64,000 bases of DNA from an uncultured Clostridia bacterium (lineage in GTDB: Bacteria > Bacillota > Clostridia > UBA1381): NCBI GenBank assembly GCA_934486735.1, contig CAKSQL010000011.1, forward strand, positions 13,171-77,170, read 5' to 3'. The number at the start of each line of letters is the position of its first letter. The stretch's first letter is position 1. The notes beneath the pieces are model-generated. The model did no database searches and had not been told where the DNA came from. It saw nothing but the letters and a program-made list of their open reading frames with translations. This document shows, in pieces, positions 53,889 through 62,184 of the stretch. Both the position numbers and the translations under genes were made by a program.

Positions 53889-54431
53889 ATGGTCTATATG
53901 ACTTTAACAAAAGAAATGGAAGATATGCTTAAAAGCATTATAAATTCTACTTTTATTTCATATGAGCGCGATGATTTTGGTTTCAGTGCATATGGAAATT
54001 TACGAATCAATACCGACAAAACTTCCATTGAACTTACAAATCTTGAAAAAGCGGTTCCTTTCATTAAAGATGAGGAAGAAGTTGCAGGCTTTGAGTGTCA
54101 AATCGTGGACAAAAATACTAAATTTAATCCATACTGCATCATCGGTTCAGTTGAAGTCAAAGTCGACAGTTTGATTAAAGAAATTGAGATTGTGAACGAT
54201 TTCATCTATGTGAACGATGGCAAATATGAAATCTCTTTCGACCAGGCTATTATTATAAAAACCGAGACAAAGACTATTATGTTCTCACGTGACGCATGGT
54301 TTTCAGAGGATATCGTAATTTATGAGCATGACGATTATGACTCTGTATATCCCGTTTCCGATGAAAGGGAATTATTTGAAAATGAGGACATGAACAAAGT
54401 CAAAGTAACACGTACCAGGCGAAAGCTGTAA
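53889..54431 (+). CDS. 180-residue duplicated family, copy C
   Basis: 180 residues. Shares both ends with copy A; the middle reads ERDDFGFSAYGNLRIN and FNPYCIIGSVEVKVDSL, closer to copies D and E. Ribosome binding site AAAGGAG before the ATG. Followed by the GC-rich intergenic hairpin and copy D. Confidence 0.65.
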   Translation: MVYMTLTKEMEDMLKSIINSTFISYERDDFGFSAYGNLRINTDKTSIELTNLEKAVPFIKDEEEVAGFECQIVDKNTKFNPYCIIGSVEVKVDSLIKEIEIVNDFIYVNDGKYEISFDQAIIIKTETKTIMFSRDAWFSEDIVIYEHDDYDSVYPVSDERELFENEDMNKVKVTRTRRKL

Positions 54432-54497
54432 TACAAATTGCCAAAGGGGCGCGCGGATATCCTCCGTCCGCCCCGGGCATACAAAGGAGTGTCAAAT

Positions 54498-55040
54498 ATG
54501 GTTTATATGACTTTAACAAAAGAAATGGAAGACATGCTCAAAAGCATCATAAATTCCACTTTTATTTCGTATGAGTGTGATGACTTTGTTATCAGTACAT
54601 ACGGGAATTTTAGAATCAATACCGACAAAATTTCCATTGAGGTTACAAATCTTGAGAAGATAGTACCTTTCTTTGATGACGAGGAAGAAGTTGCAGGCTT
54701 TGAGTGTCAAATCGTGGACAAAAATACTAAATTTTCACCATATTGTATTACCGATTCAGCAGAAATTAAAGTCGGCAGTCTGATTAAAGAAATTGAGATT
54801 GTGAACGACTCGATTTATCTTAACGACGGTGAATTTGAAATCTCTTTCGACCAGGCAATTATTATAAAAACCGAGGCAAAAACTATTATGTTCTCGCGCA
54901 GTGCATGGTTTTCAGAGGATATCTTAATTGATGAGCATGACGATTATGACTCTGTATATCCCGTTTCCGATGAAAGGGAATTATTTGAAAATGAGGACAT
55001 GAACAAAGTCAAAGTAACACGTACCAGGCGAAAGCTGTAA
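54498..55040 (+). CDS. 180-residue duplicated family, copy D
   Basis: 180 residues. Middle ECDDFVISTYGNFRIN; KTEAKTIMFSRSAWF differs from A and C. A longer in-frame start at 54438 would read through the intergenic hairpin and is rejected. AAAGGAG precedes the ATG. Followed by the hairpin and an orphan immunity gene. Confidence 0.65.
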   Translation: MVYMTLTKEMEDMLKSIINSTFISYECDDFVISTYGNFRINTDKISIEVTNLEKIVPFFDDEEEVAGFECQIVDKNTKFSPYCITDSAEIKVGSLIKEIEIVNDSIYLNDGEFEISFDQAIIIKTEAKTIMFSRSAWFSEDILIDEHDDYDSVYPVSDERELFENEDMNKVKVTRTRRKL

Positions 55041-55108
55041 TACAAATTGCCAAAGGGGCGCGCGGATATCCTCCGTCCGCCCCGGGCATACAAAGGAGTA
55101 GTTAGACA

Positions 55109-55486
55109 ATGGACATTGGAAAGACTGATAATTACACATTTTTCGAGGGATATGAAGATGAACCCGAGATAGAATTTTCATCAAGCAATGCCGCTATGGA
55201 AACATTGCACATTTGGGACGGTTTTTTTGATGATATATTCAGGAGACCTTCCTTGGATGGTAAAGGTTGGCATGGATTCACCCGAGATTATCACCAATGT
55301 GAGGGAGCATTCGGCGACGACAGTGAGGCTGTGATATCGGATATCGATGAATATATTGACGATTTAAAAATCTATGAAAATCGGAAATTCGATTACGAAA
55401 AAACAAGAGATGTGTACAACTTGCTTTTATCGTGGCTGAACAAAGCGAAAGCCACCGGCAGCACCGTTACAGTTACGGTTTTTTAA
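55109..55486 (+). CDS. Orphan copy of the cognate immunity protein (copy 3)
   Basis: 125 residues, same family as 51144 and 53487 but with no toxin upstream. It is preceded by the intergenic hairpin and AAAGGAGTAGTTAGACA, the last bases of which match the end of the toxin gene, showing that the toxin was deleted and the immunity start kept. Variable region FFDDIFRRPSLDGKGWHGFT. It would protect against a related toxin from another strain. Confidence 0.72.
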   Translation: MDIGKTDNYTFFEGYEDEPEIEFSSSNAAMETLHIWDGFFDDIFRRPSLDGKGWHGFTRDYHQCEGAFGDDSEAVISDIDEYIDDLKIYENRKFDYEKTRDVYNLLLSWLNKAKATGSTVTVTVF

Positions 55487-55504
55487 CTAAAAGGAGCGTC
55501 AAAT

Positions 55505-56047
55505 ATGGTTTATATGACTTTAACAAAGGAAATGGAAGATATTCTCAAAAGCATTATAAATTCTACTTTTATTTCATACGAACGTGACGACTATGGTATC
55601 AGTACATACGGGAATTTTAGAATTAATACCGACAAAATTTCCATCGAAGTTACAAATCTTGAAAAAGTAGTTCCTTTCATCGAAGATGAGGAAGAAGTTG
55701 CAGGCTTTGAGTGTCAAATAGTGGACAAAAACACTAAATTTAGTCCATACTGTATTACCGGTTCAGCGGAAGTCAAAGTCAACAGCTTAATTAAAGAAAT
55801 TGAGATTGTGAACGATTTCATTTATGTGAACGACGGCGAATATGAAATCTCTTTCGACCAGGCGATTATTATAAAAACAGTGGCAAAGACTATTATGTTT
55901 TCACGCGACGCATGGTTTTCTGAAAATATCTCTATTAAAGAACATGACGATTATGACTCTGTATATCCCGTTTCCGAAGAAAGGGAATTATTCGAAAATG
56001 AGGACATGAACAAAGTCAAAGTAACACGTACCAGGCGAAAGCTGTAA
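55505..56047 (+). CDS. 180-residue duplicated family, copy E
   Basis: 180 residues. Middle ERDDYGISTYGNFRIN and FSPYCITGSAEVKVNSL; KTVAKTIMFSRDAWF. AAAGGAG precedes the ATG. It lies 18 bp after the orphan immunity gene, the same position that copy A holds after immunity copy 1, so immunity plus family member is a unit of duplication. Confidence 0.65.
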   Translation: MVYMTLTKEMEDILKSIINSTFISYERDDYGISTYGNFRINTDKISIEVTNLEKVVPFIEDEEEVAGFECQIVDKNTKFSPYCITGSAEVKVNSLIKEIEIVNDFIYVNDGEYEISFDQAIIIKTVAKTIMFSRDAWFSENISIKEHDDYDSVYPVSEERELFENEDMNKVKVTRTRRKL

Positions 56048-56113
56048 TACAAGTTGTCAAAGGGGCGCGCGGATATCCTCCGTCCGCCCCGGGCATGCAA
56101 AGGAGTATTAAAT

Positions 56114-56650
56114 ATGGTTTATATGACTTTAACAAAAGAAATGGAAGACATGCTTAAAAGTATTATAAATTCTACTTTTATTTCGTATGAACATGGTAAA
56201 CATAATGCATATGGAAATTTAAGAATCAACGCAGACAAAATATCAATTGAGCTTACCAATATTGAAAAAACAGTGCCATTCTTCGAGGACGTGGAAGAAG
56301 TTGCAAGCTTTGAATGTCAGATTGCGGACAAAAATACCAAATTTTCACCGTACTGTATTACTACACCATCTGTAATTAAAGTCGGCAGCTTGATTAAAGA
56401 AATTGAGATTGTAAACGATTTCATTTGTCTTAACGATGGTGAGTTTGAATTTTCTTTCGACCAGGCTATTATTATAAAAACCGAGGCAAAAACTATTATG
56501 TTTTCGCGCAGTGCATGGTTTTCTGAAAATATCTTAATTGATGAGCATGATGATTATGACTCTATCTATCCTGTTTCAGAAGCTAAAGAATTGTGGTCTG
56601 AGGAAGATACATATAATGTCAAAATAACACGTACCAGACGAAAGCTGTAA
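56114..56650 (+). CDS. 180-residue duplicated family, copy F (most divergent)
   Basis: 178 residues. The middle (EHGKHNAYGNLRIN, FSPYCITTPSVIKVGSL) and part of the C-terminal third (SEAKELWSEEDTYNVKITRT) differ from the others; the last five residues are still RTRRKL-like. A longer frame from 56054 crosses the hairpin and is rejected. After it a truncated hairpin ends the array. Confidence 0.65.
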   Translation: MVYMTLTKEMEDMLKSIINSTFISYEHGKHNAYGNLRINADKISIELTNIEKTVPFFEDVEEVASFECQIADKNTKFSPYCITTPSVIKVGSLIKEIEIVNDFICLNDGEFEFSFDQAIIIKTEAKTIMFSRSAWFSENILIDEHDDYDSIYPVSEAKELWSEEDTYNVKITRTRRKL

Positions 56651-56745
56651 TACAAATTACCAAAGGGGCGCGCGGATATCCTCCGTCGTTTGCTTTCCCG
56701 GTCGGGGTTCGGCGGACTTCCGCTGTTTGTCAGAGCTTTGAATTT

Positions 56746-56994
56746 ACTCCACCCGTCATTTCCTGAAAGGAAATGCCACCCTCCTCGGCGAGGAGGGCAA
56801 AGGCTCCCTCTCCGAGGGAGCTGTCGGCGCAGCCGACTGAGGGAGTTACCCTCCCTGAGGGAGCTGTCAGCGTAAGCTGACTGAGGGAGTTACCCTCCCC
56901 GAGGGAGCTGTCAGCGTAAGCTGACTGAGGGAGTTACCCTCCCCGAGGGAGCTGTCGGCGCAAGCCGACTGAGGGAGTCGCCCTCTCCGAGGGA
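56746..56994. repeat. Dispersed multi-hairpin repeat with tandem amplification (R4)
   Basis: One complete unit followed by about three extra ~44-bp subunits (CCGAGGGAGCTGTCAGCGTA, then GCTGACTGAGGGAGTTACC). A frame through it is an artefact. 56697-56745 holds nothing recognisable. Confidence 0.8.
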
Positions 56995-57039
56995 CTAACA
57001 AAAAAAATATCCTCACACATGCAATCGGAGGAACACATT

Positions 57040-57375
57040 ATGAAAATACTTGAATTTATCGAAAAATACAATCTGCATGACAGTCTGTTGGAAAAATCGG
57101 AGTACGACGGTCAAACAGCCAGGCTGTTTATTGATTTTTGCTATTGGCAGCAAGACTGGTACACCGACGACATGCCCGAGACCGGGAACATCATTGTAAC
57201 TTTCGGCGGCTGCACCGGCTTTTACTGTCCCCCATTCCAATCGGACAGCGATGAAATTCTGAGCGTATCCGCAAGTGAAAACCGACTCACGCTGTCAATA
57301 TATAATTGCCCGTCGGACGACTGCATTTGCATAACAATCAACGCCGCCGCTGTATCGGTGGAGTATTGCGATTAG
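57040..57375 (+). CDS. Small acidic protein, possible immunity protein
   Basis: 111 residues. MKILEFIEKYNLHDSLLEKS is followed by ARLFIDFCYWQQDWYTD and a beta-rich, cysteine-containing tail (YNCPSDDCICITINAAA). No family recognised. GGAGG lies eight bases before the ATG. It overlaps nothing and is 10 bp before the next immunity-like gene. Position in the array suggests immunity; this is inference. Confidence 0.6.
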   Translation: MKILEFIEKYNLHDSLLEKSEYDGQTARLFIDFCYWQQDWYTDDMPETGNIIVTFGGCTGFYCPPFQSDSDEILSVSASENRLTLSIYNCPSDDCICITINAAAVSVEYCD

Positions 57376-57385
57376 GAGAACAAAT

Positions 57386-57697
57386 ATGTATTTAAACAAA
57401 AATGAAGAAGAAATAATCGACCGTTTTCTCGGAAATTTGGATGAATATGATTCTCAAGAAATGAAACTGATTTGGCGAGATGTCGGGACAATCACCGCAC
57501 GCTTTGACACATGCTTTGAGAACGACAATGAGCTTGACGAAAGTGACGCGGAATATGAAGAATTTGAAAGCTTTGTGTTTGAAGTCATTTGCATATCGGG
57601 TGACCCTCCGGTTTATATAACCGAGGACAATTATTTCTGCATAGACTACCGCAATTTTCCCGATGAAATACTTGTCGATGGCATAAAAATCAATTAA
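57386..57697 (+). CDS. Immunity-like acidic protein, type 2, copy 2
   Basis: 103 residues, paralogue of 52218. It shares the start YLNKNEEEIIDRFL and the end VYITEDNYFCIDYRNFPDEI ... DGIKIN, with a different middle (MKLIWRDVGTITARFDTCFE). Ribosome binding site AGGAG precedes the ATG. As at 52218, a multi-hairpin repeat and a DUF4417 fragment follow directly. Confidence 0.65.
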   Translation: MYLNKNEEEIIDRFLGNLDEYDSQEMKLIWRDVGTITARFDTCFENDNELDESDAEYEEFESFVFEVICISGDPPVYITEDNYFCIDYRNFPDEILVDGIKIN

Positions 57698-57714
57698 ACA
57701 GACGGGGACAAAAA

Positions 57715-57816
57715 ACTCCACTCGTCATTTCCTGAAAGGAAATGACACCCTCCTCGGCGAGGAGGGCAAAAGGCTCCCTCTCCGAGGGAGTCGTCGGCGC
57801 AGCCGACCGAGGGAGT
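57715..57816. repeat. Dispersed multi-hairpin repeat, one unit (R5)
   Basis: Unit as described at 7597, starting CTCCACTCG. Located between immunity-like type 2 and a DUF4417 fragment, the same junction as R3. Confidence 0.8.
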
Positions 57817-57825
57817 AATAGGGCT

Positions 57826-58002
57826 GATAGAGCGATTTTTAAAGCAGGGCTTGCGCAGACGGTGCAAAGGCTTTCGCCAAAAAATATAATCGTCTACGGC
57901 GCCGCGCCCGATGATATTTTCGGGACATGCATAGATTCCGGAATCAATGTTATACTTTTTGAAAGCGAAATTTCAAAAGCCAAAAGGCAGGTGACTGTCT
58001 GA
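57826..58002 (+). pseudogene. DUF4417 3' fragment, copy 3
   Basis: 59 codons, DRAIFKAGLAQTVQRLSPKN onward, ending TGA over the next ATG. Same 5' break as the copy at 52662. Confidence 0.82.
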
Positions 58003-58326
58003 TGGGAGCAGGAACAGCAGGTGATTTCGGCAATACTAAGGGCGGTCTAAACGCGAAGAACTACTGAATAGGTCTACAAATCAAAAACTAAAAAATGCAA
58101 TAAATGAAATGTATCGACCAAACGCAAAAACAGGGGATGGCGGTTTGGGAGATGCAATCAGATACGAACTAAAAAAATCAGTCGGCGGAAAGTCCCACAT
58201 AAAAAAAGGATTGAAAGAATCAAAAATCTTGAAAATATCTTAAAGAAACAAACTTTAAATTCAACCGACAAAACGATTATAAAAGAATTACTTAAAGACT
58301 TAAAAAACGCATTAGGAGGTAAATAA
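58002..58326 (+). pseudogene. Broken third toxin with a different C-terminal domain
   Basis: The first 14 codons (MGAGTAGDFGNTKG) match toxins 1 and 2, then the frame ends after LNAKNY. In a second frame from 58055 the DNA reads EELLNRSTNQKLKNAINEMY, then GDGGLGDAIRYELKK and GGKSHIKK. After an A7 run at ~58201 a third frame continues RIERIKNLENILKKQ to LKDLKNALGGK and a stop at 58324-58326. The tail pattern (MYRPNAKTGDGGLGDAIRYE ... GGKSHI) is typical of a polymorphic toxin domain. Two frameshifts and an internal deletion inactivate it. Confidence 0.78.
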
Positions 58327-58327
58327 A

Positions 58328-58672
58328 ATGACAAGCAAAGAACTAAATTTAAAATTACTTACACTTCTGCCCGAAATAAAAGATTTATATGACAATGAGG
58401 TTTCCTGGCAAGAGGGGGATGAAACAGGATCTCATACCGTATTTTCAGATGTATGGTTTCCATACATTTTGAAAAATCTTGACAATGCTGCAATTACCAA
58501 AAAAAACTTCGAAATCATTGAAAAGCTTCTTGAACTACATGATGACTATGCAGATGAAGTTATAGCTTTAAGTGTTTTAGAGAATCTATTTTATGAACAA
58601 GATATTGTTTACAAATTCAAAAAATATCTTGGCAAATTGTCAAAAGAAATTTTTGAGCAATTTACGTTATAA
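58328..58672 (+). CDS. Immunity protein of the broken toxin (DUF7674-like)
   Basis: 114 residues, acidic and helical: LLTLLPEIKDLYDNEVSWQE, then ETGSHTVFSDVWFPYIL and EVIALSVLENLFYEQ. The pattern fits small immunity proteins of the DUF7674 type that accompany toxins with the GGKSH tail. AGGAGG lies eight bases before the ATG, which follows the pseudogene stop by 1 bp. Kept intact although its toxin is dead. At about 58792-58807 GAGTGTCAATATGGTC may be a relic of the 180-residue family start. Confidence 0.72.
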   Translation: MTSKELNLKLLTLLPEIKDLYDNEVSWQEGDETGSHTVFSDVWFPYILKNLDNAAITKKNFEIIEKLLELHDDYADEVIALSVLENLFYEQDIVYKFKKYLGKLSKEIFEQFTL

Positions 58673-58829
58673 ATTTATGATAACCGTAAATATCAGCGTT
58701 GAAAATTCAGTTAACATAAAGACTCTACGGCGCCACTTATTTGTGCTTGAAAGATGATTCTAACACTGATTAAATTAATATTACTGCAAAATGAGTGTCA
58801 ATATGGTCGAAAGTAAAGTTCAAAAATTA

Positions 58830-58953
58830 ACTCCACCCGTCATTTCCTTTTGGAAATGCCACCCTCCTCGCCGAGGAGGGCATACGGCGCCCTCTCCGAG
58901 GGATCTGTCGGCGCAGCCGACCGATGGAGTCGCCCTCTCTGAGGGCAGCTCCA
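58830..58953. repeat. Dispersed multi-hairpin repeat (R6)
   Basis: One unit with an extended, degenerate 3' part. Marks the right end of the toxin/immunity island. 58673-58829 holds only a possible family relic. Confidence 0.75.
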
Positions 58954-58996
58954 TCCAACCAGCACTCCCCTCCCCTCGTCCACAACAGCCTATGTA

Positions 58997-59036
58997 CCGG
59001 CAAACAGGCGGAAAATCCGCCCGCTTGCCCTTTGGG
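58997..59036 (-). terminator. Hairpin downstream of the S-layer gene
   Basis: GGCAA-aca-GGCGGA pairs with TCCGCC-cgc-TTGCC on the minus strand, about 50 bases after the S-layer stop codon; the T-run is poor. Confidence 0.45.
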
Positions 59037-59083
59037 ATGTTTAATTGTGGCAGAGAAGATATCGGCAGGCAGCTGATTTTTAA

Positions 59084-61666
59084 TTACTTAACGATGACTA
59101 CTTCTCTGACAACGTCCTTATATATTCTTACGAATACTCTGTTGCCCTCGTCCTCGTCATATGCCTGGATATCGCCGGTTGTTGCCGCCGAGATATTATT
59201 CTTCGACTTTGTTGTATCAACGGTGTATACAACCACATCATCCGGAAGCTGCAGGTTAGCAACCTCGCCGCCGTTCACCGTCACGTTGATGGATTTTGCA
59301 AACTTCTTCACAACCTTACCATAGAGGACTGTCAGATTCTCCACCGGAGTTTCGCTCTTTTCGATCGCTTTCGCGTTCGAATCGAACAGCACTCTCACGC
59401 TCGAAATCTCGCCCTTGGCATTTGTCTGATACTGAATAATATCGCCGTTCTTCAGCGGTTCGGAATCATTCTTCACCAAAACGCCCTCGCTCTCGGCATT
59501 GATTGAAATTTCCTTGCCGTCCTGATATGCGTAAAGCTTATCTGTGATTTCGTCGGAATCCTTTGTTGTGGAAACTACCTTGGACACTACCGCGATTGTC
59601 GAATCCGCATTTGTCTGGAACGCCGCATTTGTTACGATAACCGCTTTTGCGAAGAAGTCATCTGTTCTGTCGAACACAACAACGTCATAACTCTGCTCGT
59701 CCTCGAACATAGAAAGGCTTGCAATGCTGTAATCGGACACATCGCTCGCATTCGCCGGAATATCGAATATCACGGTGCTGTCATTGAGTTTAACCTTACC
59801 GATTGATTTCAGCTTTGCGTTATACTTCGCCTTGCTCAAAACATAGTTCTTTGTGAAGTGGTTTTCGTCCGCCTCGCCGGTAGCAGTCTTATCGTTCGCT
59901 GTGTTGAGCGATACCAGCTTGCCGTCCGAGTTTGTGCCGTAGGTCACAAGCTGCTTAACCGTTGCGCCCTGCTCGTCATTGAGCTGTTCAACGATATTTG
60001 TCGCCAAATTTCCGCTCTTGCCGTTGAATCTGATTTTTTCGGCAGCTTCAAGCACTTTTTCCTCGCCGTTCTTGGTGTAGAGCTTGAATCTTGCAACTTC
60101 GTCGGTGTTCATATCCGCATATGCCTTAACAAGATATGCGTAGTTGTTGCTCACCTGAACTGTCGTGTCGGCAGCGGCGATTCTTCCGTCGATATCGAGG
60201 TAGAACACGCCCTCCGTGCCCATTGTGATTTCGCTGTCATAGTTTGCCGCGATTTCGTAATGCTTATCGCCGACATACACGCCGTCCGAATCAACGGCTG
60301 TTACCTTGCCCTCAACCGACGCGTTGGTTACAACTATCGAGTAGAGCTTTTCGTCCTTGCTTGCCGCAACCGAGAGCACGTCGTACTCGTTAAGCTCGGA
60401 AAGCTTGATTTCGTTATAGCCCTTTGTGATTGTATAGCGCAGGTCGTCATCGTCCTCGTCCAGCTTTATCGCCGGTGCGCCGTACTTATCGATAATCTTG
60501 TTGCTCGCGGTCACTTCCTCGACTACAACATTTTTGTATTCTGTCACGAATACGATGTCATATTTACCGTTGCGGTCGGTATCGAGAGCCACCACATTAC
60601 CGGATTTGTCTTTCATATTAAGAATCGAATCCGAAATTGCCTCGTGCTTGCCGTTGTAGATAAGCTTTGCTTTGGGTTCAAGTGTGATATTCGCTGTTTT
60701 TGAATCCGACTCCTGCTTGTAATACTCCAGAACGAAGCTGTCGCCCTTTGTCGAAACATTCTCGAAAAGCTTTGCGTCCACCGATACAGTCGCGTTCTTT
60801 TCACTTTTCGGCAGAGCAAGGATTACAGAGTTGTCGCTCTTGTCAGTGTCCTTCACATAATACTCGACATTGTAGCCGAGCAGGTTGTTGAAGTTGGCTT
60901 CTGTGTCATATACAGTGTCGCCGATTTTGATTTGACCTGCCGCGAGGTTTGAGTCACCCTCCAGGCTTGTGTCCTGGATTGCAACAATCTGACCCTCGCC
61001 CTTTGTTACCTTCAATTTGTCCTTTAAAAGTGTCTTATCGGTAACTTCATACTTAATATCGTCGCCGTAGCCTGTCATTTCCATGAGCTTTGCCTCGAGC
61101 GCGTTCTTTGTCATGATTGCCACATCGCCGCGCGATACTGCACTGTATGCGCTGCCCGATACATTTTTGTTCACGCTGTTATCCGAGCCTACTACCAAAT
61201 ACCCCTGAGGGAAACCACCCTTTGCTTCAGCCGGCTTTTCGTAACCCAGCGCGCGGACTATGATTGTCATAGCCTCGGCATAGGTTATCTTGTCATTCGG
61301 TCTGAAATTTCCCTCGTCGTCACCGACTACTATACCCTGTGATGTCGCGATGTTGATATATCCGTTCGCCCAGTGGTCTTGCGGAACGTCCGGGAACTTT
61401 GATATTCCCTGCGCCGACGCTGCCGCATTTTCCAAGCCCATGGCGTGGATAATCATTTTTGTTACTTCCGAACGGATTATTGTGTCGTTCGGTCTGTAGT
61501 TTCCGTCGCCGTCGCCGTTCATAATGTCGAGCGCGGAAAGAATCTGAATCGGGTCTGCATAGCGAGTACCCTCAACATCCGCCGATACTGCCGCGAATGC
61601 CGATCCGGAAGCCGCCAGTACCGATGCAGCCAATACGTTTGCAACAAATTTCTTTGAACCTCTCAT
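59084..61666 (-). CDS. S-layer (SLH-domain) protein
   Basis: 860 residues. Signal peptide 1-25 (ending SAFA-AVSA), then two clear SLH domains and a weaker third (about 30-205; for example GDGDGNYRPNDTIIRSEVTK and FPDVPQDHWANGYINIATSQ) that bind pyruvylated cell-wall polymer. The remaining ~650 residues are beta-rich, Lys/Asp/Val-rich and without other known domains, the usual look of an S-layer protein. A consensus promoter and an AGGAGG site upstream suggest high expression. May be the main surface-layer protein. Confidence 0.88.
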   Translation of the reverse strand: MRGSKKFVANVLAASVLAASGSAFAAVSADVEGTRYADPIQILSALDIMNGDGDGNYRPNDTIIRSEVTKMIIHAMGLENAAASAQGISKFPDVPQDHWANGYINIATSQGIVVGDDEGNFRPNDKITYAEAMTIIVRALGYEKPAEAKGGFPQGYLVVGSDNSVNKNVSGSAYSAVSRGDVAIMTKNALEAKLMEMTGYGDDIKYEVTDKTLLKDKLKVTKGEGQIVAIQDTSLEGDSNLAAGQIKIGDTVYDTEANFNNLLGYNVEYYVKDTDKSDNSVILALPKSEKNATVSVDAKLFENVSTKGDSFVLEYYKQESDSKTANITLEPKAKLIYNGKHEAISDSILNMKDKSGNVVALDTDRNGKYDIVFVTEYKNVVVEEVTASNKIIDKYGAPAIKLDEDDDDLRYTITKGYNEIKLSELNEYDVLSVAASKDEKLYSIVVTNASVEGKVTAVDSDGVYVGDKHYEIAANYDSEITMGTEGVFYLDIDGRIAAADTTVQVSNNYAYLVKAYADMNTDEVARFKLYTKNGEEKVLEAAEKIRFNGKSGNLATNIVEQLNDEQGATVKQLVTYGTNSDGKLVSLNTANDKTATGEADENHFTKNYVLSKAKYNAKLKSIGKVKLNDSTVIFDIPANASDVSDYSIASLSMFEDEQSYDVVVFDRTDDFFAKAVIVTNAAFQTNADSTIAVVSKVVSTTKDSDEITDKLYAYQDGKEISINAESEGVLVKNDSEPLKNGDIIQYQTNAKGEISSVRVLFDSNAKAIEKSETPVENLTVLYGKVVKKFAKSINVTVNGGEVANLQLPDDVVVYTVDTTKSKNNISAATTGDIQAYDEDEGNRVFVRIYKDVVREVVIVK

Positions 61667-61766
61667 ATTTTCCTCCTGTTTTTATTCCTCTCGGACTTAT
61701 CGTCCTTTCTTTACTTATGGTTTACATTTCTTTACGAAAACTCGTATTATGTCAACCACGATTATT

Positions 61767-61795
61767 ATAATACATCATTTTATTCAATTTTTCAA
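61767..61795 (-). promoter_or_regulatory. Sigma-A promoter of the S-layer gene
   Basis: On the minus strand TTGAAA and TATTAT with a 17-base spacer, followed by an about 95-base leader. Confidence 0.65.
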
Positions 61796-61912
61796 GCTGT
61801 AATTTCTTCCAATTCAATTTTTTTTGCATAATTGAGGGGGAAATGATGAGCGAATGTCAAAATGTTTCATTAAATCAAGGAGGCTTGCATATGAGGATAC
61901 ATCGATGAGAAT

Positions 61913-62050
61913 ATGCCGCTCTGGGCGAGGGATACCATTCAAAAGCTTGTCGATAAAAGATTGCTCTTAGGTGATGAGAACGGTCTGCACTTGACAGATA
62001 ACGACTTGAAACAGTTCGTTATAAATGACAGAGCCGGATTGTATGATTAA
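61913..62050 (+). pseudogene. C-terminal relic of a phage-type lysin
   Basis: 45 codons from an ATG: MPLWARDTIQKLVDKRLLLG, then LTDNDLKQFVINDRAGLYD. This helix pair with the ending NDRAGLYD is common at the C-terminus of clostridial prophage endolysins and related proteins. An in-frame stop precedes YIDEN just upstream. Only the tail remains. 61796-61912 holds nothing else. Confidence 0.6.
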
Positions 62051-62051
62051 A

Positions 62052-62077
62052 ATAAGGGCGGAGAAATCCGCCCTTAT
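62052..62077 (+). terminator. Terminator-like hairpin after the lysin relic
   Basis: ATAAGGGCGGA and TCCGCCCTTAT are perfect arms around a 4-base loop; the T-run is short. Confidence 0.6.
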
Positions 62078-62184
62078 CAATTGTATCACATGCACCGATT
62101 ATTTTGACAACAGTTTGACAACAATTTGTGTTGTAAAGTGCCGTAAATCGCCGTAAATCAGCAAGGTCTAAAAACACGAAAAAA

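Noticed and set aside
56746..56994. CRISPR array suggested by regularly repeated ~44-bp units
   Set aside because: There are no unique spacers; the units are contiguous and palindromic, and no cas gene is near.
57742..58002. 86-codon frame beginning inside the hairpin repeat
   Set aside because: Only the last 59 codons are real DUF4417 sequence; the start is repeat-derived, so it is listed as a pseudogene.
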